Origin: an uncultured SAR86 cluster bacterium
GTDB taxonomy: Bacteria; Pseudomonadota; Gammaproteobacteria; Magnimaribacterales; D2472
DNA length: 64,000 nt
Assembly: GCA_902509965.1 (NCBI GenBank)
Contig: CABWZP010000003.1
Span: forward strand, 28,425-92,424
Reading direction: 5' to 3'
Below the pieces are notes generated by a model. That model worked only from the letters and a program-made list of their open reading frames with translations. It did not search any database and was not told the DNA's origin. Shown here piece by piece: positions 63,486 through 64,000 of the stretch. The position numbers were made by a program, and so were the translations under genes. The first letter of the stretch is position 1, and each line of letters begins with the position of its first letter.

Positions 63486-63513
63486 ATTATATATTTTTTG
63501 TTTATTTTAACAA
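63486..63513 (-). promoter_or_regulatory. promoter of the metallohydrolase gene, -10 six bases from the start
   Basis: Reverse-strand TTGTTA (63513-63508, 4 of 6) and TATAAT (63491-63486) are separated by 16 bases. Six bases follow to the ATG at 63479. No Shine-Dalgarno sequence is present. Confidence 0.55.
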
Positions 63514-63548
63514 TTGACATAATATATGCCATTATTTATCTTTAAACT

Positions 63549-63575
63549 AAGATAATTTTTCGAGGGTATTATCTT
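63549..63575. repeat. 8-bp inverted repeat downstream of tRNA-Leu
   Basis: AAGATAAT (63549-63556) and ATTATCTT (63568-63575) form a perfect stem with an 11-base loop. On the strand of tRNA-Leu no T-tract follows, so it is at best a weak terminator or processing site. Confidence 0.4.
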
Positions 63576-63583
63576 TATTTGTA

Positions 63584-63670
63584 TGGTGCCGAAAGCGGGA
63601 CTTGAACCCGCACGAGCTTTCGCTCACTAACCCCTCAAGCTAGCGTGTCTACCAATTCCACCACTTCGGC
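63584..63670 (-). tRNA. leuU: tRNA-Leu (anticodon GAG)
   Basis: An 87-base tRNA on the reverse strand. The acceptor GCCGAAG pairs with TTTCGGC, followed by ACCA encoded to 63584. The anticodon stem CTAGC/GTTAG holds loop TTGAGGG, giving anticodon GAG (63636-63634), which reads CUU and CUC. A long variable arm (GAGC-GAAA-GCTC) and a GCGGG T-stem confirm a class II tRNA. E. coli has the same isoacceptor (leuU) between secG and metY but in the opposite direction. Confidence 0.96.
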
Positions 63671-63682
63671 TAAAGAGGTTGG

Positions 63683-63711
63683 ATTATAAACAAGTTATTT
63701 TTTTGAGTCTA
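63683..63711 (-). promoter_or_regulatory. promoter of tRNA-Leu
   Basis: Reverse-strand TAGACT (63711-63706, 4 of 6) and a perfect TATAAT (63688-63683) have a 17-base spacer. The start would lie a few bases before the mature tRNA 5' end at 63670, allowing RNase P processing. Confidence 0.7.
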
Positions 63712-63728
63712 AAAAAGTTTTAATTAAC

Positions 63729-63758
63729 TTGACCTAAGTACCCTCATTTCATTACACT
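63729..63758 (+). promoter_or_regulatory. promoter of tRNA-fMet
   Basis: TTGACC (63729-63734, 5 of 6) and TACACT (63753-63758, 4 of 6) have an 18-base spacer. Transcription would start about 8 bases before the tRNA. The two tRNA genes are divergent from this 103-base region. Confidence 0.6.
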
Positions 63759-63773
63759 TCACCTTCGCTGCGT

Positions 63774-63850
<77 letters not shown>

Positions 63851-63865
63851 CGTAATAATATTTTG

Positions 63866-63886
63866 TGGGGCATATGCCCCATTTTT
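63866..63886 (+). terminator. rho-independent terminator after tRNA-fMet
   Basis: A perfect 16-base palindrome TGGGGCATATGCCCCA (63866-63881) is directly followed by TTTTT. It lies 15 bases after the tRNA and 13 bases before rimP. This is the only strong intrinsic terminator I can see in the window. Confidence 0.85.
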
Positions 63887-63899
63887 GTATGCAAAAGAA

Positions 63900-64000
63900 A
63901 TGAATAGAGAAGACATTATAGAAATTGTAAAACCTGTTATTGAAGACAGGGAGTGTTTCTTATGGGGAGTTGAAATATTACGAGGAAAAAAGAGACCCAC
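63900..64000 (+). CDS. rimP: Ribosome maturation factor RimP, 5' part
   Basis: The window ends 33 codons into this gene. The reading MNREDIIEIVKPVIEDRECF then LWGVEILRGKKRP fits the N-terminus of RimP (IxxLVxPxVExxGxELxGVExLRxGRRP). RimP helps mature the 30S subunit and usually heads the rimP-nusA-infB operon after metY, which agrees with the context. No Shine-Dalgarno sequence is obvious. Confidence 0.85.
   Translation, partial: MNREDIIEIVKPVIEDRECFLWGVEILRGKKRP

Overview
The window is a dense, AT-rich (about one third G+C by eye, not computed) stretch of a gammaproteobacterial chromosome. It holds about 60 protein genes, tmRNA and two tRNAs, with almost no intergenic space. The gene content (smpB/tmRNA, ratA-rnfH/bamE/fur, grpE-dnaK-dnaJ-dapB, rpsB to tilS, lptFG/pepA/valS, map-glnD-dapD-dapE, carAB-greA-rlmE-ftsH-glmM-tpiA-secG, tRNA-Leu/tRNA-fMet/rimP) is the classical free-living gammaproteobacterial core. 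The low G+C, short spacers, shortened proteins and POT and NSS transporters fit a streamlined marine lineage such as SAR86. That assignment is inference, not proof.

Layout. 1-4.5 kb: 3' end of obgE, rpsT, tmRNA and smpB on the minus strand, a DUF3429-like membrane protein, a sodium symporter, ratA-rnfH and bamE. 4.5-9.3 kb: fur, then grpE-dnaK-dnaJ-dapB behind a clear sigma-32-type promoter. 9.3-28.8 kb: a long plus-strand run from rpsB (with a structured leader) through translation factors, isoprenoid and phospholipid synthesis, outer-membrane biogenesis, lipid A, dnaE, accA and tilS. 28.9-39 kb: the most accessory part, with a crotonase, leuA, a holD-like gene with rimI, a glutathione peroxidase, an elaA-type acetyltransferase, a large calcium-loop lipoprotein and the arginine succinyltransferase genes astA-astD-astB. 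39-47 kb: a shortened valS, pepA, lptF-lptG, an RDD protein and a POT peptide transporter. 47-52.5 kb: dapE-dapD-glnD-map on the minus strand. 52.7-62.4 kb: carAB, greA, rlmE, ftsH, glmM, tpiA, secG. 62.4-64 kb: a metallo-beta-lactamase-fold gene and tRNA-Leu inverted relative to the usual order, then tRNA-fMet, a strong terminator and the start of rimP.

The genes mostly serve growth: ribosome assembly and rescue, protein folding, envelope construction, lysine and leucine synthesis, carbamoyl phosphate synthesis, and uptake or use of peptides and amino acids (POT, PepA, Ast, NSS).

No new multi-gene system such as a defence island, CRISPR array, prophage or biosynthetic cluster was found. The most interesting signals are: (1) a repeated promoter layout in which a -10 element sits about 6 bases before the start codon of genes without a Shine-Dalgarno sequence (smpB, leuA, holD-like, greA, rlmE, metallohydrolase), suggesting regular leaderless mRNAs; (2) a valyl-tRNA synthetase lacking about 190 C-terminal residues, ending against astB; (3) a lipoprotein with a phage-tail-like module inside a calcium-loop propeller; (4) a ribosomal protein S2 with a repeated acidic tail; (5) a Fur protein with no cysteine; (6) an initiator tRNA with a U1-U72 mismatch. 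No stretch longer than about 300 bases lacks a gene.
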